From the NCBI RefSeq assembly GCF_014648435.1, contig NZ_BMRC01000001.1, positions 568,481-632,480 on the forward strand: a DNA stretch of 64,000 bases, read 5' to 3'. The notes beneath the pieces are model-generated. The model was not told the DNA's origin, did not search any database, and worked only from the letters and a program-made list of their open reading frames with translations. The stretch's first letter is position 1; each line of letters starts with the position of its first letter. Origin of the DNA: Nonomuraea spiralis. GTDB taxonomy: Bacteria > Actinomycetota > Actinomycetes > Streptosporangiales > Streptosporangiaceae. Below, piece after piece: positions 57,026-64,000 of this stretch. Made by a program: the position numbers and the translations under genes.

Positions 57026-58240
57026 TCAGCCTGCGCGGGTGACCTGGAGGCGGTTCACGGCCTCGACGACGGGCGCCGCGCCGTCCTCCGCCGAGATCCC
57101 GGCCGCCAGGGACCGGGCTCGCTGCCGGTGGACCGGGTCGGTGACCGCTGCGGTGAGCGCGGCGGCCAGCCGTACGGGCGTCAGGCGGCGGAACGGGATC
57201 GCGGCCGGAGCCACACCGAGCGCCGTCAGTCTGGACGCCCAGAACGGCTGGTCGTTCATGACCGGCACGGCCACGGCGGGCACCCCCGCCCGCACGCCGA
57301 TCCCCGTGGTGCCGGCGCCGCAGTGGTGGGCGACGGCGGCCAGCCGGGGGAACAGCCAGTCGTGCGGCACTTCGCCGACCGCCAGCACGTCGTCCGAGAG
57401 CTGTCCCCGCACGCCGGTCTGCAACACGCCGCGCAACCCGGCCCGCCGCAGCGCCTGCACGGCCAGCTCGGTGTACTGCTCGGCCCGCGTTTCCGCCAGG
57501 CTGCCGAAGCCGACGAAGACCGGCGGCGGCCCGGACGCCAGGAAGCCGAGCAACACCGGATCCGGCTGCCAGTCCCGCGGCCGGGGCGGCCACCAGTAAC
57601 CCGTGATCTCCAGCCCAGGCCGCCAGTCGGCCGGACGCGGCAGCACCAGCGGGCTGATCCCGTGGAAGACCGGCCAGCGTGTGCTCTCCCGGCGACGGTA
57701 GACGGCGCGCGGGCTCATCGGGGGCAGCCCCAGCCGGGCCCGCATCCTGGTGCCCAACCCGGAGATCAGCGGACCGGCGGCCGGCAACTCGAACGCGAGC
57801 CGGGCCGCCCTGCGGTTCCCCCACCGCCCGAGCGACCCGTGGAACAGGCTCGTGACCGGTGGAAAGTCCCCCGTAGGGTCGATCGGCTGGAGGTGCACCC
57901 CCATGCTCGGCACGCCCATCGCCTCGGCGAGGTGACAGCCCAGCGCTCCGGCCACGCCGAGCAGGAGCAGGTCGGCGTCCTGCCCGGCGAGCCCGGCCAA
58001 GCCCTCCGTGAGGTGCTCGCTGTACTGCTTGAAGGCGCTGATGGACAGGCGGCCGGTCAGCGCGGTGAGCGGGTCTCCGGGAAGCGGCAGATACTTCAGG
58101 TCCGCGTCGGTGACCAGCTCCGCGTACGGCTCGTGCGCGGCGATCGTCACCTCGTGCCCGGCCTCGCGTAACCGCGCCCCCAGCCCCGTGTACGGCGCCA
58201 CGTCCCCGCGTGTGCCGACTCCGATGATCAGAACCCGCAT
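57026..58240 (-). CDS. UGT-type glycosyltransferase (sterol/macrolide glucosyltransferase-like)
   Basis: The 404-residue GT-B enzyme starts MRVLIIGVGTRGDVAPYTGLG, the GTRGDV motif of the sterol-3-beta-glucosyltransferase branch. It ends in the nucleotide-sugar site HHCGAGTTGIGVRAGVPAVAVPVMNDQ. It likely glycosylates a lipophilic acceptor such as an antibiotic. A TetR gene lies divergent with a perfect 10-bp inverted repeat between the starts, so it is likely induced by its acceptor and could serve as self-protection or drug inactivation (inference). Confidence 0.9.
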   Translation of the reverse strand: MRVLIIGVGTRGDVAPYTGLGARLREAGHEVTIAAHEPYAELVTDADLKYLPLPGDPLTALTGRLSISAFKQYSEHLTEGLAGLAGQDADLLLLGVAGALGCHLAEAMGVPSMGVHLQPIDPTGDFPPVTSLFHGSLGRWGNRRAARLAFELPAAGPLISGLGTRMRARLGLPPMSPRAVYRRRESTRWPVFHGISPLVLPRPADWRPGLEITGYWWPPRPRDWQPDPVLLGFLASGPPPVFVGFGSLAETRAEQYTELAVQALRRAGLRGVLQTGVRGQLSDDVLAVGEVPHDWLFPRLAAVAHHCGAGTTGIGVRAGVPAVAVPVMNDQPFWASRLTALGVAPAAIPFRRLTPVRLAAALTAAVTDPVHRQRARSLAAGISAEDGAAPVVEAVNRLQVTRAG

Positions 58241-58278
58241 TCGGATCTCCCCCTGTCATCGATTTTTGTCATACAGTC

Positions 58279-58312
58279 GCATGGTAAACGCAGGCGGCAG
58301 TTTTTACCATGC
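58279..58312. promoter_or_regulatory. TetR operator before the glycosyltransferase
   Basis: GCATGGTAAA (58279-58288) and TTTACCATGC (58303-58312) are perfect 10-bp arms separated by 14 bp, lying 38 bp from the glycosyltransferase start and 25 bp from the TetR start. Confidence 0.75.
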
Positions 58313-58337
58313 ACTCGCATGAGAAAGCGGCGGGGGA

Positions 58338-58928
58338 ATGCCGAAGATCGTCGATCACGAGGCCCGGCGGCGGCACATCGCCGAGGCCGTGCACCGCGTC
58401 ATCCACGACAAGGGCATGGAGAGCGTCAGCCTGAGGGAGGTCGCGGCCGCGGCCGGGATGTCCATGGGGGCGGTGCAGTACTACGTCACGACGAAGGACC
58501 AGATGCTGCTGCTGGCGCTGGAACGCATCGGGATCTGGATCGGGGAACGGATCGCGGCCGTGGCCGCGCGGCAGTCCACACCGCTCGACGTGCTGAGGGC
58601 GACCGTGCTGGAGTTGTTGCCGCTGGACGAGGAGCGCTGCTACCTGAACCGCATCGGGCAGGCGTTCCAGGCGAGTTCGGTGGTGTGCGAGAACCAGGCG
58701 GTCGCGATGCGGACGGGGTACCCGCACCTGCTGTCCTTCCTCGCCGAGCAGATCAGGGCCGCCCAGGCCGCCGGGCAACTCGCCGCCCACCTGGACGCCG
58801 GGAAGGAGGCGAGCATCCTGTACGCCTTCGCGCAGGGCATCGTGAACGCCACCCTGGTCGGCCACTACACACCCGAGGACGTCACGGCACTGCTCGACCA
58901 CCACCTGGCGCGCCTCCGCCCGGCGTGA
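58338..58928 (+). CDS. TetR-family regulator (BetI-like)
   Basis: The 196-residue protein has the helix-turn-helix at about 10-58 (IAEAVHRVIHDKGMESVSLREVAAAAGMSMGAVQYYVTTKDQMLLLAL), with the BetI/TetR_C_6 type VQYYV block. It faces the glycosyltransferase gene across the inverted repeat at 58279-58312 and is very likely its repressor. GGGGGAAT precedes ATG 58338. Confidence 0.92.
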   Translation: MPKIVDHEARRRHIAEAVHRVIHDKGMESVSLREVAAAAGMSMGAVQYYVTTKDQMLLLALERIGIWIGERIAAVAARQSTPLDVLRATVLELLPLDEERCYLNRIGQAFQASSVVCENQAVAMRTGYPHLLSFLAEQIRAAQAAGQLAAHLDAGKEASILYAFAQGIVNATLVGHYTPEDVTALLDHHLARLRPA

Positions 58929-59022
58929 CGGCCCCGCTGACGCGGGCCGAAGCAGGGTAAAGAAGGCCGTTCGACCGGCGGGAACACTCTTTGCCCCCTC
59001 GACGTGCGACCTCCCGTGTGCG

Positions 59023-59037
59023 GGGGATTTGATCCCC
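59023..59037. promoter_or_regulatory. Inverted repeat upstream of the aldo/keto reductase
   Basis: GGGGAT-TTG-ATCCCC lies 90 bp before the reductase start in a 198-bp gap. It could be an operator or weak terminator of the TetR gene. I see no other clear element in this gap. Confidence 0.35.
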
Positions 59038-59126
59038 GACGGTTCCCGCGGGACCTGCCCGGACAGGAACCCGTCCACTCGCGCAGGACCCTGGCACAGC
59101 GTCGGCACAGTGAAGGAAGAAACGAC

Positions 59127-60137
59127 ATGTCGCTCACCGCGATCCTTCCCGGCCGGCTCGGGTTCGGCACGGCTCCCCTCGGCAACATGTTCCGCGCGAT
59201 CCCCGAGGAAGAGGTCCAGGCCACCTTGGAGGCCGCCTGGGACCAGGGCATCCGCTACTACGACACCGCCCCCTTCTACGGCGCCGGCCTGGCCGAGGCC
59301 CGGCTCGGCACGCTGCTGTCCGCCAAGCCCCGCGACTCCTACGTCCTGTCGACCAAGGTGGGCCGGGTCATCCTCGACGAGGTGGAGAGCGGCGACCGCG
59401 AGCTCGGGGAGAAGGGCGGGCTGTTCGAGCACGGCCGTCCGAACCGCATGCTCGACGAGTGGACCGCCGAGGCCACCGAACGCTCGATCAACGACAGCCT
59501 CAAGCGCCTGGGCGTCGACCGGCTGGACATCGTCTGGGTGCACGACATCGCCCAGGACTTCCACGGCGACCTGTGGCTGCAGAAGTTCGAGGAGGCGCGT
59601 ACCGGTGCCTTCCGGGTGCTGGCCCGGCTGCGCGACGAAGGCGTGATCAAGGCTTGGGGGCTGGGTGTCAACCGCACCGAGCCGATCGAGCTGACCCTGG
59701 CCCTGGACGAACCCCGGCCGGACGGCTTCCTGCTCGCCGGCCGCTACACGCTCCTCGATCACGAGCACGCCCTCCAACGGCTGCTGCCCATCGCCCAGGA
59801 GCAGAACGTCAGCATGGTCGTCGGCGGCCCGTACAGTTCCGGCGTCCTGGCCGGTGGCAGCCATTTCGAGTACCAGCAGGCTCCGCCGGAGATCGTCGAG
59901 CGCGTCGAGAAGATCAAGGCCCTCGCCGATCGGTACGGCATCAGCATCAAGGCGGCCGCCCTGCAGTTCTCCCTCGCCCACCCGGTAGCAGCCGCCGCCA
60001 TCCCCGGCGCCACCCGTCCCAGCCGGATCGCCGAGGACGTCGCCGCCCTGAACGAGACCATCCCCGCCGAATTCTGGACGGAACTGCGCGCCCTCGGCCT
60101 GGTCAGCCCCGCCGCCCCTCTCCCCGGCGGCGCCTGA
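59127..60137 (+). CDS. Aldo/keto reductase
   Basis: The 336-residue protein has the AKR barrel signatures: YYDTAPFYGAGLAEARLG with catalytic Asp and Tyr, YVLSTKVGR with Lys, and the cofactor site near IPGATRPSRIAEDVAAL. It resembles D-threo-aldose 1-dehydrogenase/pyridoxal dehydrogenase-like members (LDIVWVHDI, AGRYTLLDHEHAL). AAGGAAG precedes ATG 59127. It is followed at 49 bp by an SRPBCC gene on the same strand, probably one operon. Confidence 0.92.
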   Translation: MSLTAILPGRLGFGTAPLGNMFRAIPEEEVQATLEAAWDQGIRYYDTAPFYGAGLAEARLGTLLSAKPRDSYVLSTKVGRVILDEVESGDRELGEKGGLFEHGRPNRMLDEWTAEATERSINDSLKRLGVDRLDIVWVHDIAQDFHGDLWLQKFEEARTGAFRVLARLRDEGVIKAWGLGVNRTEPIELTLALDEPRPDGFLLAGRYTLLDHEHALQRLLPIAQEQNVSMVVGGPYSSGVLAGGSHFEYQQAPPEIVERVEKIKALADRYGISIKAAALQFSLAHPVAAAAIPGATRPSRIAEDVAALNETIPAEFWTELRALGLVSPAAPLPGGA

Positions 60138-60186
60138 CCCCGTACGCCCATGCCGTCACGACCATCGACCACCAGGAGAAACGACC

Positions 60187-60606
60187 ATGGCATCGACCTC
60201 GGTCAGCCGCGTCCTGCCCGCCTCTCCACAGCGGGTCTGGGAGCTCATCGGCGGGTTCCACGCCCTGCCCGACTGGCTCCCCTACATCCCCGAGAGCACC
60301 ATGCTCGAAGGCGGCCGCGTCCGCCGGCTGGCGAACCCGGACGGCGAGGTGATCATCGAACGCATGATGGACTTCAGCGAGACGGAACGCCACTACACCT
60401 ACGCGATCATCGAGGCGCCCTTCCCCGTCACCGGCTACCTCTCCACCCTGCGCGTCCACCCGGTCCCCGGCCGCGAGGACGCCGCCGAGGTGCAGTGGTC
60501 CGGATCCTTCACCCCAACGGGAGTGAGCGAGAGCGAGGCGGTCGACCTGTTCAACACCATCTACCGCGACGGCCTCGAAGCCCTTCACCACACGCTGGCG
60601 GGCTGA
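60187..60606 (+). CDS. SRPBCC-family protein
   Basis: The 139-residue protein shows the polyketide-cyclase/Bet-v1-like pattern SVSRVLPASPQRVWELIGGFHALPDWLPYIPES and the typical EVQWSGSFTPTG strand near the C-terminus. AGGAGAAACGACC precedes the ATG. It likely acts with the preceding aldo/keto reductase on the same ligand; the ligand is unknown. Confidence 0.88.
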   Translation: MASTSVSRVLPASPQRVWELIGGFHALPDWLPYIPESTMLEGGRVRRLANPDGEVIIERMMDFSETERHYTYAIIEAPFPVTGYLSTLRVHPVPGREDAAEVQWSGSFTPTGVSESEAVDLFNTIYRDGLEALHHTLAG

Positions 60607-60639
60607 CCAGGGGCAACCCACCCAGCATGCGTCACGGGT

Positions 60640-60780
60640 CCGTGCACGACCTCCTGCGGCAACCAGGAGGCCGAGGTGGCGCCGGGCGGCCCGGACGCGA
60701 CCGCGGGCGTCGCGGCCTGGTCGATGGACCCGGCCGCCGCGGACCGCCTGTGGGACTACGCACGCGCAACGGCCCACTGA
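60640..60780 (+). pseudogene. Fragment resembling an SDR C-terminus
   Basis: A frame without a start ends ...AGVAAWSMDPAAADRLWDYARATAH and TGA at 60778-60780. The pattern AxxLWxxD..xAxxLWxY is like the last residues of SDR-family dehydrogenases. It lies in the 210-bp gap after the SRPBCC gene. It may be the tail of a third operon gene deleted in this strain. Confidence 0.35.
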
Positions 60781-60816
60781 GCCTCTGATTTCAAGCCCCG
60801 GCCGCCACGGAACCCG

Positions 60817-62166
60817 CTACCGCGCCCAGCGCCGCAGGTCGGCGATGGCGCGTTCCTTCTGCCGCGACGGCAGCCTGCCGATCACCTCGCCGAGGAAGAC
60901 GTGCTTGACGCCGGGCGCGGTGTAGACGGCCGAGTCGCGGCTGCCGGGCCCGAGCCGGTACGGCTCCGCGGTCATCGGGTCGTTCCCGCCGTTGACGAAC
61001 ATCAGCCTGGTGCCCCGGGTGCGTACCCACCGGTCGACGTCCCGCAGCACGCTCTGGTCCAGCGTCATGGGGATGTCGCGCGGCACGTACGAGCGGGGTC
61101 CGTAGTCGTCCGCGTAGCGCAGGAGCGGCCGCAGGTGCGGGTACGACGGCGTCGGCCAGCCCATCTCGGTGCCCGCCTGGTAGAACACGGACACGAACGG
61201 CGCGAGTGCCTGGTCGGTGAAGAACGGAAAGCCCAGAACCCGGTCGAAACTGGAGAAGAGCACCTCGTCGGAGGCGTCCGGTGAGGGCAGGCTGCCGCAG
61301 TCCGCCTCGTCGTTGTAGCTCCAGAACCCGGTCTCGTAGTCCATCACGGAGTACTCGAAGGCGCGGTCGATGCCGCCGACGACGTCGAACGTCCACCCAT
61401 GGGCGGCCGCGGCGGCCTCCAGCAGCCGCAACATCGCCGGGCGCCGTTCGAGGATCTCCCTGGCCAGGCTCCTGACGCGGGCCCGGCACGCGGGATCGTC
61501 GCCCACCGTCGCCAGGAACCGGTCGTACGCGCTGTCGTCCTCGTCGTCGATGTCGTTGGGCGCCACGTAGGCGACGGTGCCGGCCACGTCGTCCGGGTAG
61601 TAACGCCGGTGGATCACGGAAGCCTGGCCGCCCTTGCTGCCGCCGGTGCCGATCCACTTACGGTCGTAGATCGACTTCAGTGCCGTCACGATCCGGTGCT
61701 GGTCGCTCGCCCCCTGCCAGAACGTGTCCTTCGTCCAGTCGGCCGGCACGGGCCTTGAGCCGGGGTAATAGCGGTACTCCATGGAGATCTGGTTCGCGCC
61801 GAGAATCTTCGTCGGCTCGGTCTCGAACATGGTCTCCGGCACGTTGTGCCCGGTGAGGTGGAAGACCATGGGCCGGTCGAGTGAGCGGTGCTGCAACATG
61901 ACGCGCTGCTCGAACCAGGCCCCTTCCGGATGGCGGTGATCGACCGGCTGGCGGTAACGCAGCCAGAACCATCGCACGCCGTCCTCGGTGGACGGCCGTT
62001 CCTGCACGCTCATCCCCGGTACGGCGCGAAGCAGCGCCAGGATGTCGGCGGACCGGGCCAGGGCGGCCGGAGCCGGCCCGGTCAGCACCATGGTGAGGGT
62101 GATCGCCAGGGTCACGGCTCGGCGCATCATGCGTGACGTACCTGGATGAGGGCCAACCTTGGTCAT
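60817..62166 (-). CDS. Secreted S37-family (PS-10) aminopeptidase
   Basis: The 449-residue protein has a signal peptide (about 13-39, cleaved after ALARS or nearby). The alpha/beta-hydrolase domain contains the nucleophile elbow GTGGSKGGQAS and MEYRYYPGSRPVPADW, both typical of the Streptomyces secreted prolyl/tripeptidyl aminopeptidase family S37. The late Asp/His region reads FVNGGNDPMTAEPYRL and PGVKHVFL. AAAGGA precedes ATG 62166. It removes short N-terminal peptides from extracellular proteins. It stands alone. Confidence 0.9.
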   Translation of the reverse strand: MTKVGPHPGTSRMMRRAVTLAITLTMVLTGPAPAALARSADILALLRAVPGMSVQERPSTEDGVRWFWLRYRQPVDHRHPEGAWFEQRVMLQHRSLDRPMVFHLTGHNVPETMFETEPTKILGANQISMEYRYYPGSRPVPADWTKDTFWQGASDQHRIVTALKSIYDRKWIGTGGSKGGQASVIHRRYYPDDVAGTVAYVAPNDIDDEDDSAYDRFLATVGDDPACRARVRSLAREILERRPAMLRLLEAAAAAHGWTFDVVGGIDRAFEYSVMDYETGFWSYNDEADCGSLPSPDASDEVLFSSFDRVLGFPFFTDQALAPFVSVFYQAGTEMGWPTPSYPHLRPLLRYADDYGPRSYVPRDIPMTLDQSVLRDVDRWVRTRGTRLMFVNGGNDPMTAEPYRLGPGSRDSAVYTAPGVKHVFLGEVIGRLPSRQKERAIADLRRWAR

Positions 62167-62302
62167 GTCGGCGTCCTTTCACGGAGGAAGTCCGGCATTC
62201 ACCGTAAGAACCGCCGACGAGATCACGAATGCGTGACCATCCACGCTTTATGCGCCGGCGTCTCACCGGCTCATGTCAGCGCTTCGGCCCCGACCACCTC
62301 GA

Positions 62303-63910
62303 TCACGCCGCCTGCCTGGTGGGCAGCAGAACGGTCAGCAGCCAGCCGCCGTCACCGTCGGGACCGGCGCTCAGCGTGCCGCCGAGCGCGTGGGCGCGTT
62401 CGCGCATGCCCCGCAGCCCCTGCCCGGAGGAGGGCAGGCCGAGCACGGCGGCGGGCGGGCGGCCGTTGTGCACCTCGATGGCCAGTCCGTCGGGGGACGA
62501 GGTGAGACGTACCCGCACGTCGGTGCCCGGGCCCGCGTGTTTGAGCACGTTGGTGAGACCTTCCTGGACGATCCTGGCGGCCGTGGCGCGGGCGACGAGA
62601 GGGGCCTGCTCCACCTCGGGGCCGACGTCGAGCTCGACGATCAGCCCCGCCGCGCTCATACGCTCTGCCGACTGGCGCATCACGGCGGCCGGGTCGGTCA
62701 GCAGACCGGGCTGCTTGCCGGGGTCGCGCAGCAGGTCGAGCAGGCCGCGCAGGTCTTCGAGCACCTGGTGGCCGGTGTCGCGGATGTCGGTCAGCACCTG
62801 GGTGGAGGGGCCGTCGGGGTCGGCGTAGCGGGCGGCGCCGGCCCGCAGGACCATGGCGCCTACGTGGTGGGCGACGATGTCGTGCATCTCGCGGGCGATG
62901 CTCTCGCGCTCGGCCAGCTGGTCGGCGCGTACTTGGGCCAGGGCGAGCCGGCGCGACTCCCGCAGGCGCAGCCGTTCCGCCTCGCCGGCGGCCTGCCGGG
63001 CTTGCAGGTAGCGGCCGATCGCCACGGGAGCCACGACCAGCGTCATCAGCACCAGGACGCGCGTCGGCTGGACCGCCGCGGCCGGCCCGACGATGCCCAT
63101 CGCGGCGGTGAAGACGGCGATGACGAGAACGGTGACCAGATAGACGACGAACGTCCAGAACCAGGAAGCCACGCGCATCGCGAACACGCCGACGGAGATG
63201 AGGACGAGCATGACACAGGTGCTCGTCGCGGCCTCGAAGTACTGGCCGGCCAGCAACATGAGGACGACCTGCAACACGAACACCAGCCCCGGCAGGCGCC
63301 GCGCGACGCCGAGTGACAGGCCCGCGAGCACTGCCAGCGACCCGATGGCCCAGACGGGCCCACCGGCGGCGGGCCAGTCCGTCCAGGTGTCCAGGACGGT
63401 CAGGGTGAGCCCGCCACCGGCCATCAGCACGTCGAGGGTGACGTCGCGCTCGGGGAGTCGTCCGGCCGGGCCGCGCAGGTAACCACCGATGAGAACGGGC
63501 AGCACGACGGCTCCGACGCAGTACAACCAGGCGTTGACGGTGAAGGGGTGGCCGGGATCGGCGAGGTTGACACCGGTGACCACCGCGCTGAGCACGGCCG
63601 TACCGAGCACGACGAGTGCACGCGCCCGGTGGGCGACGACCCCGAGGGCCGCGATGAGCAGCATCTGCACGGTGTTGACCGTGAACGCGCCGATCTGATC
63701 GGTGAGTATGAGCAGCCCCGACAGGTAACCGACCACCGGCACCGGCCACCGCCGTACGAACCCCATGGGAACCCCGGCGAGCACGGAGAACGCGGCACAG
63801 ATCACCACAGGCGCGGAGGGGGTCCCCCAGGTGTGCCAGGTGGTCAGGACGTCGAAGCCGATGGCGGCCAAGATCAGCAGAGCATCCAGAACCGGACCGC
63901 GCCATCGCAT
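62303..63910 (-). CDS. NarL-type sensor histidine kinase with extended membrane domain
   Basis: The 535-residue protein has about ten membrane helices (8-28, 33-50, 58-72, 80-112, 125-146, 186-222, 232-275, 283-300). Then come a coiled-coil linker (303-335), the HisKA_3 box IAREMHDIVAHHVGAM with phosphoacceptor His343, and a HATPase domain (IVQEGLTNVLKHAGPGTDV, GQGLRGMRERAHALGG). This resembles the two-domain (DUF7134) kinases common in actinomycetes. The response regulator normally follows directly, but the next gene on this strand is a peptidase, so the partner lies beyond the window edge or elsewhere. Confidence 0.9.
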   Translation of the reverse strand: MRWRGPVLDALLILAAIGFDVLTTWHTWGTPSAPVVICAAFSVLAGVPMGFVRRWPVPVVGYLSGLLILTDQIGAFTVNTVQMLLIAALGVVAHRARALVVLGTAVLSAVVTGVNLADPGHPFTVNAWLYCVGAVVLPVLIGGYLRGPAGRLPERDVTLDVLMAGGGLTLTVLDTWTDWPAAGGPVWAIGSLAVLAGLSLGVARRLPGLVFVLQVVLMLLAGQYFEAATSTCVMLVLISVGVFAMRVASWFWTFVVYLVTVLVIAVFTAAMGIVGPAAAVQPTRVLVLMTLVVAPVAIGRYLQARQAAGEAERLRLRESRRLALAQVRADQLAERESIAREMHDIVAHHVGAMVLRAGAARYADPDGPSTQVLTDIRDTGHQVLEDLRGLLDLLRDPGKQPGLLTDPAAVMRQSAERMSAAGLIVELDVGPEVEQAPLVARATAARIVQEGLTNVLKHAGPGTDVRVRLTSSPDGLAIEVHNGRPPAAVLGLPSSGQGLRGMRERAHALGGTLSAGPDGDGGWLLTVLLPTRQAA

Positions 63911-63945
63911 GCGCCAACGCTATCCAGGCCCTCTCGAAGATCGAT

Positions 63946-63959
63946 CCTCCCCAAGGAGG
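63946..63959. promoter_or_regulatory. Inverted repeat upstream of the kinase gene
   Basis: CCTCC and GGAGG flank CCAA, 36 bp upstream of the kinase start on the minus strand. It is short and may reflect GC bias. Confidence 0.3.
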
Positions 63960-64000
63960 AACCCCTCTCCTCCTAATGGCCACCGAAGCGGATGCCGTGC

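Noticed and set aside
60817..62166. Tripeptidyl aminopeptidase of the S33 type
   Set aside because: The elbow GGSKGG and the overall order match the S37 family better than the S33 pattern GGSYG.

Overview
This is a very GC-rich stretch of chromosome, estimated by eye at above 70% G+C. Almost every third codon position is G or C, genes are tightly packed with many 1-17 nt overlaps, GTG starts are common, and regulators of the TetR, LysR, ECF-sigma and NarL two-component types are very frequent. That points to a large-genome soil actinomycete. Streptosporangiaceae such as Nonomuraea are the best guess, but the assignment is inference from style, not from a marker gene. I see no rRNA, tRNA, CRISPR array, prophage or intact insertion sequence. 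The window reads as core/accessory chromosome with many small, separately regulated units.

Layout. 1-5.1 kb: end of a serine hydrolase, a LysR regulator, a class I amidotransferase-like protein, a membrane protein, and a histidine kinase/response regulator pair. 5.1-7.1 kb: SRPBCC protein and a DGPF/YCII protein translationally coupled to an ECF42-type sigma factor. 7.4-15 kb: two paralogous RibD/DHFR-like proteins, three TetR regulators, an alpha/beta hydrolase with a duplicated operator, a HIT protein, a SigJ/ECF41-type sigma factor and small stress-type proteins. 15.1-19.2 kb: a decayed hydrolase, a double-GNAT protein, and a DedA-kinase-regulator operon. 19.3-23.2 kb: SNF2 helicase coupled to a SWIM zinc-finger protein. 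23.2-31.7 kb: PLP decarboxylase, secreted ricin-type lectin, FBP-domain protein, GNAT-SnoaL fusion, three TetR regulators with two reductases, and an ArsR-SRPBCC-VOC operon. 31.7-36.1 kb: S9 peptidase and secreted sialidase. 36.2-40.5 kb: a five-gene overlapping operon, bioY / acyl-CoA ligase / thiolase-like / ECF ATPase / ECF T-component. 40.6-50.3 kb: secreted nuclease, GH13 amylase, threonine synthase with a divergent RpiR regulator, several regulators, and a ClpX-type zinc-finger protein behind a perfect 60-bp inverted repeat. 50.4-56.9 kb: secreted nuclease, phosphodiester glycosidase, a four-repeat secreted protein, a lipoprotein/membrane-protein pair, and DUF305. 57-64 kb: UGT-type glycosyltransferase with its TetR, aldo/keto reductase with an SRPBCC protein, S37 peptidase, and a histidine kinase.

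How genes work together. The clearest functional unit is the biotin-type ECF transporter operon carrying an AMP-ligase and a thiolase that has lost two signature residues, which looks like uptake coupled to processing of an acyl substrate. Most other units are one regulator facing one effector with a visible inverted repeat between them. Three convergent or near-convergent gene ends carry 14-16 bp tandem repeats in which each unit, or the boundary unit, holds a stop codon of the leftward gene. This pattern and the 60-bp inverted repeat at 47.34 kb are the most unusual non-coding structures.
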